DNA of 32,743 bases from positions 1-32,743 of the forward strand of contig CAINWZ010000120.1 in assembly GCA_903854725.1 (NCBI GenBank). The letters run 5' to 3'. The DNA comes from an uncultured Bacteroidota bacterium (GTDB lineage: Bacteria; Bacteroidota; Bacteroidia; Chitinophagales; Chitinophagaceae). Position numbers and translations under genes: made by a program. Within the stretch, counting starts at the first letter, position 1; the number at the start of each line of letters is the position of its first letter. The notes below the pieces were generated by a model, which was given only the letters and a program-made list of their open reading frames with translations, had not been told where the DNA came from and ran no database searches. Positions 7,376-15,621 of the stretch are shown here, one piece after another.

Positions 7376-8077
7376 CTAGAAATGCGAAAAGTTATTATTT
7401 ACGGTATCTGTTTCAACATTACCATCTCTTAAACGAACAACTCTATGTGCATAACGAGCAATATCTTCTTCGTGGGTTACTAAAATAACCGTGTTACCTG
7501 AGGAATGTATTTTACCAAAAAGTTCCATTACTTCCACCGAAGTTTTAGAATCCAAGTTACCCGTAGGTTCATCCGCCAATAAAATAGATGGATTATTAAC
7601 CAAAGCACGCGCAATAGCAACACGTTGAATTTGACCACCACTTAACTCATTTGATTTATGATGACTTCTTTCTGCCAAGCCCACTTTTTCAAGTGCCACC
7701 ATGGCTCTTTCTAATCTATCTTTTTTAGTAATACCTGCGTATACTAAAGGCAAGGCTACGTTTTCAGCAGCAGACAAACGGGGTAATAAATTAAATTGTT
7801 GAAAGACGAACCCAATCTCCACATTTCTAATGCCCGCTAATTCGTCGTCGGTCATTTTACTTACATCATGTCCATTTAAATTATACATTCCATTGGTAGG
7901 TGAATCTAAGCAACCTAAAATATTCATTAAAGTACTCTTACCACTTCCAGACGGACCCATTAAGGCTACATATTCGTTTTTAAGAATGTCAAGATTTATA
8001 CCTTTTAGAACAGGTATAGCTTGGCCAGCCATAAAATAACTTTTCTGAAGATCTCTTAATTCAATTACTGATGACAT
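7376..8077 (-). CDS. ABC transporter ATP-binding protein, MacB/LolD-like
   Basis: This is a 233-residue ATPase subunit with Walker [10 protein letters not shown] (41-49), Q-loop in [14 protein letters not shown], signature [15 protein letters not shown] (145-159), Walker [14 protein letters not shown] (165-177) and [14 protein letters not shown]. These place it in the MacB/LolD/FtsE subfamily, which works with MacB-like or FtsX-like permeases in lipoprotein trafficking, export or peptide-antibiotic resistance. It starts six bases after the gatC stop and so is probably co-transcribed with gatC, an odd functional pairing. There is no permease gene in the window. It differs clearly from the LolD at 6056-6724 and is not a recent duplicate. 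The exact substrate is unknown. Confidence 0.88.
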   Translation of the reverse strand: MSSVIELRDLQKSYFMAGQAIPVLKGINLDILKNEYVALMGPSGSGKSTLMNILGCLDSPTNGMYNLNGHDVSKMTDDELAGIRNVEIGFVFQQFNLLPRLSAAENVALPLVYAGITKKDRLERAMVALEKVGLAERSHHKSNELSGGQIQRVAIARALVNNPSILLADEPTGNLDSKTSVEVMELFGKIHSSGNTVILVTHEEDIARYAHRVVRLRDGNVETDTVNNNFSHF

Positions 8078-8083
8078 GTTTTA

Positions 8084-8374
8084 TTATTTACGTATTACTT
8101 TAGGTACTTTAAAGAATGTCCCGTCTGCATCGGGGGCATTTTGCAAGGCTTCTTCTCTTGAAATGGATCCACTTACAAAATCATCACGCAGCACATTTTG
8201 AGCATCACCCATATGAATTAAAGGAGCAATCCCTGTGGTATCCAATTCATTTAACTGCTCCACAAAGCCTACTAAATCTTGCATATCGGTAACTAATTTG
8301 TCCATTTTTTCGGGTGCCACATTTAACCTCGATAAATGTGCCAAATGGCTAACTAGTTGATTGTCTACTTGCAT
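8084..8374 (-). CDS. gatC: Asp-tRNA(Asn)/Glu-tRNA(Gln) amidotransferase subunit C
   Basis: This is the small structural subunit of the GatCAB amidotransferase, which converts Glu-tRNA(Gln) to Gln-tRNA(Gln), and Asp-tRNA(Asn) where needed. It has 96 residues, the usual size. The N-terminus (HLAHLSRLNV) and the C-terminus (GTFFKVPKVI) match the GatC pattern, in which the protein wraps the GatA-GatB interface. I use the ATG at 8374 because it begins the conserved MQVDNQLVSHLAHL segment and lies four bases after a perfect -7 box; an in-frame ATG 18 bases upstream is less likely. gatA and gatB are not adjacent, which is common in this phylum. The ABC ATPase gene follows after six bases. Confidence 0.94.
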   Translation of the reverse strand: MQVDNQLVSHLAHLSRLNVAPEKMDKLVTDMQDLVGFVEQLNELDTTGIAPLIHMGDAQNVLRDDFVSGSISREEALQNAPDADGTFFKVPKVIRK

Positions 8375-8378
8375 AGTA

Positions 8379-8409
8379 CAAATGTAGTTCAAAGGCTAAT
8401 ACCTACAAG
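8379..8409 (-). promoter_or_regulatory. gatC promoter, leaderless spacing
   Basis: On the minus strand CTTG (8406-8409; three of four bases match TTTG) is followed after 19 bases by TACATTTG (8379-8386), an exact TAnnTTTG. Four bases (TACT) separate it from the chosen ATG at 8374. Confidence 0.65.
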
Positions 8410-8476
8410 GTGCAATTGTTAAAAGGTCAAATGGCGCAACCAGTGGCAAAAAAAAAGCCCGAAAAAGGAAAGTTTT

Positions 8477-8508
8477 TTTGAAAATAGTTGCATAACTAAC
8501 TAATTTTA
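8477..8508 (+). promoter_or_regulatory. Promoter of the fadN-like gene
   Basis: TTTG at 8477-8480 is followed after 20 bases by TAATTTTA at 8501-8508, one base off TAnnTTTG. The ATG at 8525 then lies 16 bases further, giving a short leader. Confidence 0.6.
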
Positions 8509-8524
8509 CAAAAATGCTTTAATT

Positions 8525-10897
8525 ATGCAACGTTCAATCAAAAAAGTAGCCGTTTTAGGAAGTGGTGTAATGGGTTCTCGCATTGCATGTCATTTTGCAG
8601 GAGTGGGTGTTGAAGTATTATTATTAGACATGCTAAGCCCAGGTAGTGAAGAAAGTAAAAACGCTAAAGAAAGAAATAAATTAGTTGACGGTTCACTGCA
8701 AGCAGCTATAAAATCAAACCCCTCACCTTTATACTTACAAAAGTTTGCACAAAATATAAGTACCGGAAATTTTAACGATGATATTGCAAAAATTGCCCAT
8801 GTAGATTGGATCATTGAAGTAGTGGTAGAGCGATTAGATATAAAAAAAATAATTTACGATCAGGTTGAGAAATTTAGAAAGCCAGGAACATTAGTAAGTT
8901 CTAATACTTCTGGTATACCTATTCATTTAATGGCAGAAGGAAGAAGTGAAGATTTTCAAAAACATTTTTGTGGAACGCACTTTTTTAATCCTCCTCGTTA
9001 TTTGCGTTTACTTGAAATTATTCCTACTGCAAAAACCGATCCTGCTATTGTAAATTTTCATATGCATTATGGGGATGTGTTTTTAGGAAAAACTACTGTT
9101 TTGTGTAAAGATACACCTGCCTTCATCGCCAACAGGGTTGGGGTTTTTAGCATGATGAGTGTATTACATATCATGGAAAAATTGGAATTAAGTATTGATG
9201 AAATAGAAGCCATCACAGGACCCTTAATGGGGCGTCCAAAATCGGCTACTTTTAGAACCGCCGATGTAGTAGGTATTGATACTTTAGTAAAAGTGGCAGC
9301 AGGTGTTGCAGCAAATTGCCCGAACGATGAAGCAAAAAATATTTTTACCTTACCGGCTTGGTTAGAAAAAATGGTTGCCCAAAATTGGTTAGGCGATAAA
9401 ACAGGACAAGGATTTTTTAAGAAAATAAAAACAGCAAGCTCTAAAGAAATATTAACACTTAATTTAAAAACTTTCGAATACGAACCACGTGTTAAAACAA
9501 AAGTGGCTTCTATTGGCGCGGCGAAAGCGATTGAAAGTTTACCGCAAAGGATTAAATCTTTATATGAAGCAAAAGATAAAGTAGGTGAATTTGTAAGACA
9601 ATTTCATTTTGCATTATTCTCTTATGTAAGTCATAGAATTCCAGAAATTAGTGATGAACTATACCGTTTAGATGACGCCTTAAAAGCAGGATTTGGATGG
9701 GAAATTGGTGCTTTTGAAACCTGGGATGCCTTAGGTGTTGACACAGTGTTGAAGGATATGAAAGCGGGCGGACACGCAGTGGCAGCATGGGTGGAGAAGA
9801 TGCAGAGCAAAGGACTTAGTTTCTATAAAGTACAAGATGGCAAACGTTATTATTATGATGTAGCCAGCGAAGCTTATAAAATTATTCCGGGTGCCGATTC
9901 CTTTATTATTTTATCTGACTTCCAAGAAAAAACAATTTGGAAAAACGCAGCATGCCATTTAGTAGACATTGGAGATGGTGTTGCAGGTTTTAGTTGGAAT
10001 ACCAAAATGAATAGTATTGGAGGTGAAGTATTAGAAGGATTAAATAAATCAATTCAATTAGCAGAAGAAAAATATAATGGGCTGGTTATTGCCAACGATG
10101 GCAATTTATTTAGCGCAGGCGCTAATGTGGGCATGATATTTATGTTAGCTATTGAACAAGACTACGAAGAATTAGATATGGCTATTCGTACTTTCCAAAA
10201 TACCATGATGCGTGTTCGTTATTCCTCTATCCCCGTTGTTATTGCTCCCCACGGATTATGCTTAGGCGGTGGTTGTGAAATGAATTTACATGCAGATAGT
10301 ATTTGTGCCGCAGCAGAAACCTATGTGGGTTTAGTAGAATTAGGTATTGGTGTTATTCCTGGTGGTGGCGGAACAAAAGAATTTGTATTACGCGCTTCCG
10401 ATGAAATGCATGTAGATGAACCTGAAACCATTACCCTCAATAAAAGATTCATGCAAATTGCTACCGCTAAAGTGGCTACTTCGGCGAATGAAGCAATGGA
10501 TATGGGCATTTTAAGAAAAGGTCAAGACTTTATTGTACTGAATCAATCACGACGCATTGCTAATGCTAAAGATCAAGCACTACAATTATTCAAAGCTGGT
10601 TATACTCAACCTCAACAAAGAAAAGACATCAAAGTACTTGGAAAAGCAGGCTTAGGTGCATTATACGCAGGTATCAATGGTATGTGGAGAGCGGGTTATG
10701 CAAGCGATCACGATGTATTAGTTGCTAAGAAATTAGCTTATGTAATGTGTGGCGGCGATTTAAGTGAACCTACTTTAGTAAACGAACAATACTTACTTGA
10801 TTTAGAAAGAGAAGCTTTCTTAAGTTTATGTGGTCAGAAAAAAACCTTGGAAAGAATACAATCTGTTATTACTGCCGGAAGACCCATTAGAAATTAA
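8525..10897 (+). CDS. fadN: 3-hydroxyacyl-CoA dehydrogenase / enoyl-CoA hydratase, FadN type
   Basis: This is a 790-residue bifunctional beta-oxidation enzyme. Domain order is dehydrogenase first: a Rossmann fold with GSGVMG at 12-17, the catalytic His152 in HFFNPP with Glu164, and the two helical 3HCDH domains to ~400. The crotonase-type hydratase follows (~480-700), with GGGCE (Glu585) and ELGIGVIPGGGGT (Glu605) as the two catalytic glutamates. This order and length match B. subtilis FadN (789 residues), not E. coli FadB/FadJ, where the hydratase comes first. It should hydrate trans-2-enoyl-CoA and oxidise L-3-hydroxyacyl-CoA with NAD+. The usual partners, thiolase (FadA) and acyl-CoA dehydrogenase (FadE), are not in the window; here the gene appears to stand alone with its own promoter. 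Confidence 0.92.
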   Translation: MQRSIKKVAVLGSGVMGSRIACHFAGVGVEVLLLDMLSPGSEESKNAKERNKLVDGSLQAAIKSNPSPLYLQKFAQNISTGNFNDDIAKIAHVDWIIEVVVERLDIKKIIYDQVEKFRKPGTLVSSNTSGIPIHLMAEGRSEDFQKHFCGTHFFNPPRYLRLLEIIPTAKTDPAIVNFHMHYGDVFLGKTTVLCKDTPAFIANRVGVFSMMSVLHIMEKLELSIDEIEAITGPLMGRPKSATFRTADVVGIDTLVKVAAGVAANCPNDEAKNIFTLPAWLEKMVAQNWLGDKTGQGFFKKIKTASSKEILTLNLKTFEYEPRVKTKVASIGAAKAIESLPQRIKSLYEAKDKVGEFVRQFHFALFSYVSHRIPEISDELYRLDDALKAGFGWEIGAFETWDALGVDTVLKDMKAGGHAVAAWVEKMQSKGLSFYKVQDGKRYYYDVASEAYKIIPGADSFIILSDFQEKTIWKNAACHLVDIGDGVAGFSWNTKMNSIGGEVLEGLNKSIQLAEEKYNGLVIANDGNLFSAGANVGMIFMLAIEQDYEELDMAIRTFQNTMMRVRYSSIPVVIAPHGLCLGGGCEMNLHADSICAAAETYVGLVELGIGVIPGGGGTKEFVLRASDEMHVDEPETITLNKRFMQIATAKVATSANEAMDMGILRKGQDFIVLNQSRRIANAKDQALQLFKAGYTQPQQRKDIKVLGKAGLGALYAGINGMWRAGYASDHDVLVAKKLAYVMCGGDLSEPTLVNEQYLLDLEREAFLSLCGQKKTLERIQSVITAGRPIRN

Positions 10898-10934
10898 ATA
10901 CGCAATTAACTTAAAAGCTTATTCGCTTATTGGT

Positions 10935-11855
10935 TTATTTCAATAAGTCCACTAAGGCTTCTTCTACAGTAGGATAATCGAATACAAAACCCGATGCTTG
11001 TGTTTTTTGTGCACTTACATTGGCGCTTTTTAATACTTCGATACTCATTTCTCCTAAAATAATTTTTAGCACAAACCCTGGCACAAATGCAGGGAAGTAA
11101 ATAGGATATGTATTTTTCGCTATCGTTAACACTAATTTTTTATTGGTAACTGGATTTGGCGCTACTGCATTATAAATGCCTTGCATAGCAGGCGTTTCAA
11201 TCGCATATTGAATAAGCTTGCATAAATCTTGTTGGTGTATCCAACTTACAATTTGCTTACCTGTTCCTAGTATAGTAGCTAATGCAAATTTTGCAGGTTG
11301 CAAGAAAGCGGCTAATGCCCCTCCTCTTTTATTAAATACAATACCTATTCTTAAGGTCACTAATCGAATACCCATTGTGGCAATGGCTGCAGTGCTTTGT
11401 TCCCATAGCTTACAGGTATTCCCTAAATAAGAATCGTCTGCCTTATCGGTTTCTATAAAACCATTTTCCAAACTTTCTGCAGTATCAGGACCATACCACC
11501 CAATAGCAGAAGCAGCTATAAATGTTTTTACTTGATGCTTATTTTCACTTAATGCTTTTACCAATAAATTCCCCGACTGCACCCTACTATCTACTATGGC
11601 TTGCTTTCTTTTAAGCGTCCATCTTTTATCAGCCACCCCTTCTCCCGCTAAATGCACAATAATATTGGCCGCTTGCAATGCTTCAATGTCAATTTCTCCT
11701 TTCTCCACATCCCATTTTGCATAACTTAAATGCAACCTACTAGATCTCTTAACTTGTCTTGATAATATTATTACCTCATAGCCACTCGCAATAAATTGCT
11801 TAGCCAATGACTGTCCTATCATGCCGGTTCCTCCTGTAATTAATACTGTTTGCAT
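10935..11855 (-). CDS. TIGR01777-family NAD(P)-binding epimerase-like protein
   Basis: This is a 306-residue extended short-chain dehydrogenase of the YfcH/SDR39U1 type. The N-terminus MQTVLITGGTGMIGQSL carries the nucleotide-binding glycine motif (7-14). Diagnostic segments follow: HLAGEGVADKRWTLKRKQ, SR, AASAIGWYG, then LRIGIVFNKRGGAL, SWIHQQDL and YNAVAPNPVTN. The C-terminus has the DUF1731 region. The family's substrate is unknown. I start at 11855 rather than at the in-frame ATG 30 bases upstream because the glycine motif normally begins within the first ten residues. The gene lies between the ftsZ terminator and the convergent fadN-like gene. Its own -7-like box TACTTTTA (11860-11867) is four bases before the ATG. 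Confidence 0.9.
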   Translation of the reverse strand: MQTVLITGGTGMIGQSLAKQFIASGYEVIILSRQVKRSSRLHLSYAKWDVEKGEIDIEALQAANIIVHLAGEGVADKRWTLKRKQAIVDSRVQSGNLLVKALSENKHQVKTFIAASAIGWYGPDTAESLENGFIETDKADDSYLGNTCKLWEQSTAAIATMGIRLVTLRIGIVFNKRGGALAAFLQPAKFALATILGTGKQIVSWIHQQDLCKLIQYAIETPAMQGIYNAVAPNPVTNKKLVLTIAKNTYPIYFPAFVPGFVLKIILGEMSIEVLKSANVSAQKTQASGFVFDYPTVEEALVDLLK

Positions 11856-11859
11856 GGGG

Positions 11860-11867
11860 TAAAAGTA
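11860..11867 (-). promoter_or_regulatory. Candidate -7 box four bases before the TIGR01777 gene
   Basis: TACTTTTA on the minus strand is one base off TAnnTTTG and is followed by CCCC and the ATG. A TTTG lies 15 bases upstream, closer than usual and inside the preceding terminator's T-tract. Confidence 0.35.
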
Positions 11868-11883
11868 CATGAAATTTGACAAC

Positions 11884-11915
11884 AAAAAATCCCGTTCCGA
11901 TAAATCGGGACGGGA
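11884..11915 (-). terminator. Rho-independent terminator at the end of the dcw operon
   Basis: On the minus strand an 11-12-bp stem (11890-11901 with 11904-11915, one G-T pair, GC-rich outer half) has a tiny loop and is followed directly by six T (11884-11889). It lies 36 bp beyond the ftsZ stop and upstream of the next minus-strand gene. Confidence 0.9.
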
Positions 11916-11950
11916 CTACAACTAAAATCAACTGTACACAAAAAACAAGT

Positions 11951-14095
11951 TTAATCTGGCTTTTTACCGTCTAAAAAAGTATTAATGGTAGAGATTTGTG
12001 TTTGATTATTTTCATCTTTTTCCACAGTATACTTACTGTAGTAATTTTCTACAGAAGCCATGGTATTGCCAAACAAATCTAAATTTCTTCTAACATAAGC
12101 AGGCACTGCATCAAACTCATTGTTTGGATCTGAAGCGCTGTTTATATTAAACGATAGATTTCTTAATTTTTGAATTCGCTCTGCTACTTTTTTTCTTTGC
12201 TCTTCAGCATCATCTATTGGCATATCAAATGAAGAAGAATGTTGCTTTGCATTATTTTGATTGGCATTAAAAGAAGATTCTTCTCTCATTACCAATTGCA
12301 TCGTAGGCTCTTCCTCCATTCTAAAAGAACTCTCATATACAACAGGAGCAGGCTCTTGAACAGGCGCTTGCATGGTTACTTCTGCCACTTCCACTACCTC
12401 TTCTTCCACTTCCTCTTCTACTATTTCTTGCATCGTGATGCTTAATTCTTCTTGCATCACCATTTCTTCTACTTCCTCCAATTCTTCCATTTCCATTTCT
12501 TCCATTTCTTCTACTGCCGGAATTTCCTCCATTTCAAATGGCGCCATTTCTGCTAACTCCATCTCTTCTTCAGCTTCCTCTTCTGCATGTTCTGCATAAA
12601 TATTAGATGGCTTAGTTAATATAAAATGATTGGCTTCAGCAACTGGTTCTGCTAATTCATTTATTAGCAACTCTTCTTCTATAAGATCTTCTTCCATCAC
12701 TTCCTCCTCTATTACTTCCTCCACTTTCACTTCTTCTTCCATTATTTCTTCTTCCTCTTCTTCTACACCAGTATATACATCGTTGATTTCAAAAATGATA
12801 GGTTGACTTACCATTTCCTCCATTACTTCACTCGCCGCAATACTTATTTGTGCATCTATTTCTGCTTCATACTCTTTCTCTGAAATTTCATCTACTTCAT
12901 GCATAGACATTACTTCTTCCTCCATCTCTTCTTCAATCTCTTCTTCTAAAACTACGGCTGCTACCTCTTCAATAATTGGCTCTTCTGTTGCAGGTTCAGC
13001 TACCGCTTCGGTAGGTGCAGTCATTAAATTGTTTGTTTCAGGTATACTTTCTTCTGAAAGTAATGTCATTACAATTTTTTCTTCAACAGGAGCCTCAACT
13101 TTTTTTGGTGTTTCTTTTTGAAAAGGATCTTTATGCTCAAAGCCAGTTGCAATAAGAGTGATGCCTAATTTTTGATCTAAAGTGGCATCATATCCCATAC
13201 CCATAATTACATCAGAATTTTCTCCAGTACGCTCACGTAAATAATTATTGATGGTTTCTAATTCATCCATAGTACACTCATAATCACCTTCTGCACTATT
13301 AATATTTAATAAAATCCATTTAGCTCCTCTAATATCATTATCATTTAATAAAGGCGAATTCAGCGCTTCTTCAATAGCTCTTTGTGCTCTATTTTCTCCC
13401 TCTACTTCTGCTTTTCCTAAAATAGCTACCCCGCCATTTTTCATAACGGTACAAACATCCGCGAAATCTACAATAATATGTCCACGGCTATTAATTACAT
13501 CTGTGATACATTTTGCTGCAGTAGCTAAAACGTTATCAGCTTTTGTGAAAGCCTCTTTCATTTTTAAATTACCATATTGAACGCGTAATTTATCATTTGA
13601 TATAACCAATAAAGTATCTACTAATGGTTTTAATTGCTTGATGCCTTCTTCTGCTTGTGCTTGTCTACGTGGTCCTTCAAATCCGAAAGGAGTAGTTACA
13701 ATACCCACTGTTAAAATGCCTAAATCTTTACAAATTTTTGCAATAATTGGCGCACCACCAGTTCCAGTTCCACCGCCCATACCCACGGTGATAAATGCCA
13801 TACGTGTATTTACTTCTAAAATTTTTCTAATCTCATCTAAAGATTCTTCAGTGGCTAATTTTCCTACTGAAGGATCGGCACCTGCCCCTAAACCTTGTGT
13901 TAAATGTGGTCCTAATTGAATCTTATTAGGCACCGTACTTTGTTCAATCGCTTTTGAATCGGTGTTGCAGATAATAAAATCAACTCCTTCAATATTCTGA
14001 TTAAACATAAAGTTGACAGCATTGCTTCCACCGCCGCCTACGCCTAGGACCTTGATGATGGATGATTTTTGCTTTGGCAAGTCAAATTGAATCAT
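11951..14095 (-). CDS. ftsZ: Cell division protein FtsZ with a giant acidic linker
   Basis: FtsZ is the tubulin-like GTPase that forms the Z ring. The globular core (residues ~14-320) is complete: NTDSKAI (44-50), the tubulin signature GGGTGTG (108-114), NDKL (167-170) and GYDATLDQKLGITLIATGF ending the C-terminal subdomain. Total length is 714 residues, against about 380-450 for a textbook FtsZ. The extra length is a linker of about 310 residues (~322-630). Its core, 371-570, has 78 Glu in 200 residues by my count, with only three Lys and no Arg. A likely C-terminal partner-binding peptide (FDAVPAYVRRNLDLF, 661-675) is followed by a further ~40-residue tail. It is the last gene of the dcw operon, 114 bp after ftsA. 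Confidence 0.97.
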   Translation of the reverse strand: MIQFDLPKQKSSIIKVLGVGGGGSNAVNFMFNQNIEGVDFIICNTDSKAIEQSTVPNKIQLGPHLTQGLGAGADPSVGKLATEESLDEIRKILEVNTRMAFITVGMGGGTGTGGAPIIAKICKDLGILTVGIVTTPFGFEGPRRQAQAEEGIKQLKPLVDTLLVISNDKLRVQYGNLKMKEAFTKADNVLATAAKCITDVINSRGHIIVDFADVCTVMKNGGVAILGKAEVEGENRAQRAIEEALNSPLLNDNDIRGAKWILLNINSAEGDYECTMDELETINNYLRERTGENSDVIMGMGYDATLDQKLGITLIATGFEHKDPFQKETPKKVEAPVEEKIVMTLLSEESIPETNNLMTAPTEAVAEPATEEPIIEEVAAVVLEEEIEEEMEEEVMSMHEVDEISEKEYEAEIDAQISIAASEVMEEMVSQPIIFEINDVYTGVEEEEEEIMEEEVKVEEVIEEEVMEEDLIEEELLINELAEPVAEANHFILTKPSNIYAEHAEEEAEEEMELAEMAPFEMEEIPAVEEMEEMEMEELEEVEEMVMQEELSITMQEIVEEEVEEEVVEVAEVTMQAPVQEPAPVVYESSFRMEEEPTMQLVMREESSFNANQNNAKQHSSSFDMPIDDAEEQRKKVAERIQKLRNLSFNINSASDPNNEFDAVPAYVRRNLDLFGNTMASVENYYSKYTVEKDENNQTQISTINTFLDGKKPD

Positions 14096-14209
14096 TTTTT
14101 TGTGTTTAGATGGGTTAGTTAGATGGTTCGTTGTTAGTTAGTTATGTCGAAATTACCGTTTTTAGAATTTATTCTATTCGTTATTTATAACCATAATGTG
14201 GGTAAAATA

Positions 14210-15610
14210 TTATGGCAATAATTTGTCATCTTCCTCACTGAATATTTCGATGAGGTTGTTTTTAAAGCGATCCCAGAATTTACTCTTTCTTTTCTCAATT
14301 TGCTCTTCAGTTAAAGTGGTGGCTACTGGCTTTGCTTCTACTCTTTGGCTTGATAATGTATTAGCAGTTCCGGCTCCATTAACCGTTAAAGATTTAGGTA
14401 CTTCTACTTTCTTAAATGTCTCTGTAAATACTTTATGATTTTGCTCGTAATCGTTGTATCCTTTTAAGATTAATCCAATACATGTTGAATACATTGGCTT
14501 CTTTAATTCTTCAATATGATTCGGCGCTAAATGTTCGTTTGGCAAACCAATTCTTGCGTTCAATCCTGTGATATATTCTGTTAATTGAATCAAATGTTTT
14601 AATTGAGAACCTCCACCAGTTAAGATGACTCCACCATTTAACATGCGGCTATCCATACCCACTTGCTTTAAATGATAAGTAACGAAATCTAGTATCTCAC
14701 TCATTCTTGCTTGAATAATACCTGCTAAACTTTTTACACTTATTTCTTTTGCTGGCATTCCTTTCAATCCTGGGATAGTTACGTAGGCATTGGCTTTCGC
14801 TTCATCTGTTAAAGCACTACCAAACTGCACTTTCATTGCTTCTGCTTGGCTTTTCAATACACCCAATCCCATTCTAATATCATTGGTAATATTTTCACCA
14901 CCGAAAGGAATTACTGCTGTATGCTTTAAAACACCTTCGTAAAATACAGCCAAGTCGCTTGTTCCACCACCAATATCTAAAATAGCTACACCCGCTTCCA
15001 TATCTACATCGCTCATTACAGCACTTGCAGATGCTAAAGGTTGTAACACTAAATCTTTTGTAATTAAACCACTTCTTTCTACAGAACGATTTATGTTTCT
15101 GATTGCGTTTCTATCTCCCGTTAATATTAAAAAATTAGCACCCACTTTCACACCATTCACACCTACTGGGTCTTTAATATTTTGGTTATTATCTACATGG
15201 AATTCTTGTGGAATCACATCAATAATTTGATCTCCTGCAGGAATAAAGGTTTTTCTTTGATTGTTGATTAATTGCTCAATTTCCCAAGCTTGAATTTCAT
15301 TCTCTGCATCTTGACGCACTTGATCTCCTCTGGTTTGTAAACTTTTAATATGGTGTCCAGCAATACCCACATACACTTCGTTCACTTCTAAATCGGGGTT
15401 GCTTAATTGGCAGTTTTGTAAAGCTTGTTGAATCGCCTTAATGGTTTGATCAATATTCAACACTTGACCATGTTGCACTCCATTACTGTTAGCACGGCCA
15501 AATCCTAAGATTTCCAACTTACCGAACTCGTTTTTTCTTCCTGCGATGGCAGCGATTTTTGTGGTACCAATGTCAAGACCCACAATAATTGGTGATTCGT
15601 GCTGACTCAT
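14210..15610 (-). CDS. ftsA: Cell division protein FtsA
   Basis: FtsA is the actin-like ATPase that tethers FtsZ to the membrane and recruits late division proteins. This one has 466 residues. Actin-fold motifs: GLDIGTTKIAAIAG (11-24, phosphate 1), the SHS2 subdomain 1C region with VYVGIAGHHIKS (79-90), DIGGGTSD (212-219, phosphate 2) and GGVILTGGGSQL (adenosine). The C-terminus ends in an amphipathic helix (KFWDRFKNNLIEIF) that should act as the membrane anchor, preceded by a flexible stretch rich in Thr, Ser and Val. It starts 11 bp after ftsQ. The 114-bp gap to ftsZ is the longest in the operon and may hold a promoter or processing site. Confidence 0.97.
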   Translation of the reverse strand: MSQHESPIIVGLDIGTTKIAAIAGRKNEFGKLEILGFGRANSNGVQHGQVLNIDQTIKAIQQALQNCQLSNPDLEVNEVYVGIAGHHIKSLQTRGDQVRQDAENEIQAWEIEQLINNQRKTFIPAGDQIIDVIPQEFHVDNNQNIKDPVGVNGVKVGANFLILTGDRNAIRNINRSVERSGLITKDLVLQPLASASAVMSDVDMEAGVAILDIGGGTSDLAVFYEGVLKHTAVIPFGGENITNDIRMGLGVLKSQAEAMKVQFGSALTDEAKANAYVTIPGLKGMPAKEISVKSLAGIIQARMSEILDFVTYHLKQVGMDSRMLNGGVILTGGGSQLKHLIQLTEYITGLNARIGLPNEHLAPNHIEELKKPMYSTCIGLILKGYNDYEQNHKVFTETFKKVEVPKSLTVNGAGTANTLSSQRVEAKPVATTLTEEQIEKRKSKFWDRFKNNLIEIFSEEDDKLLP

Positions 15611-15621
15611 TTTGTTGTTTT

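Noticed and set aside
10926..10947. A seven-bp inverted repeat between the fadN-like and TIGR01777 genes, as a terminator
   Set aside because: The stem is AT-rich and short, overlaps the stop of one gene and has no adjoining T-tract on either strand.
12239..12599. Overlapping Ser/Thr-rich open frames opposite the ftsZ linker
   Set aside because: They are a by-product of the purine-rich Glu codons of ftsZ, which read as Ser and related codons on the other strand.
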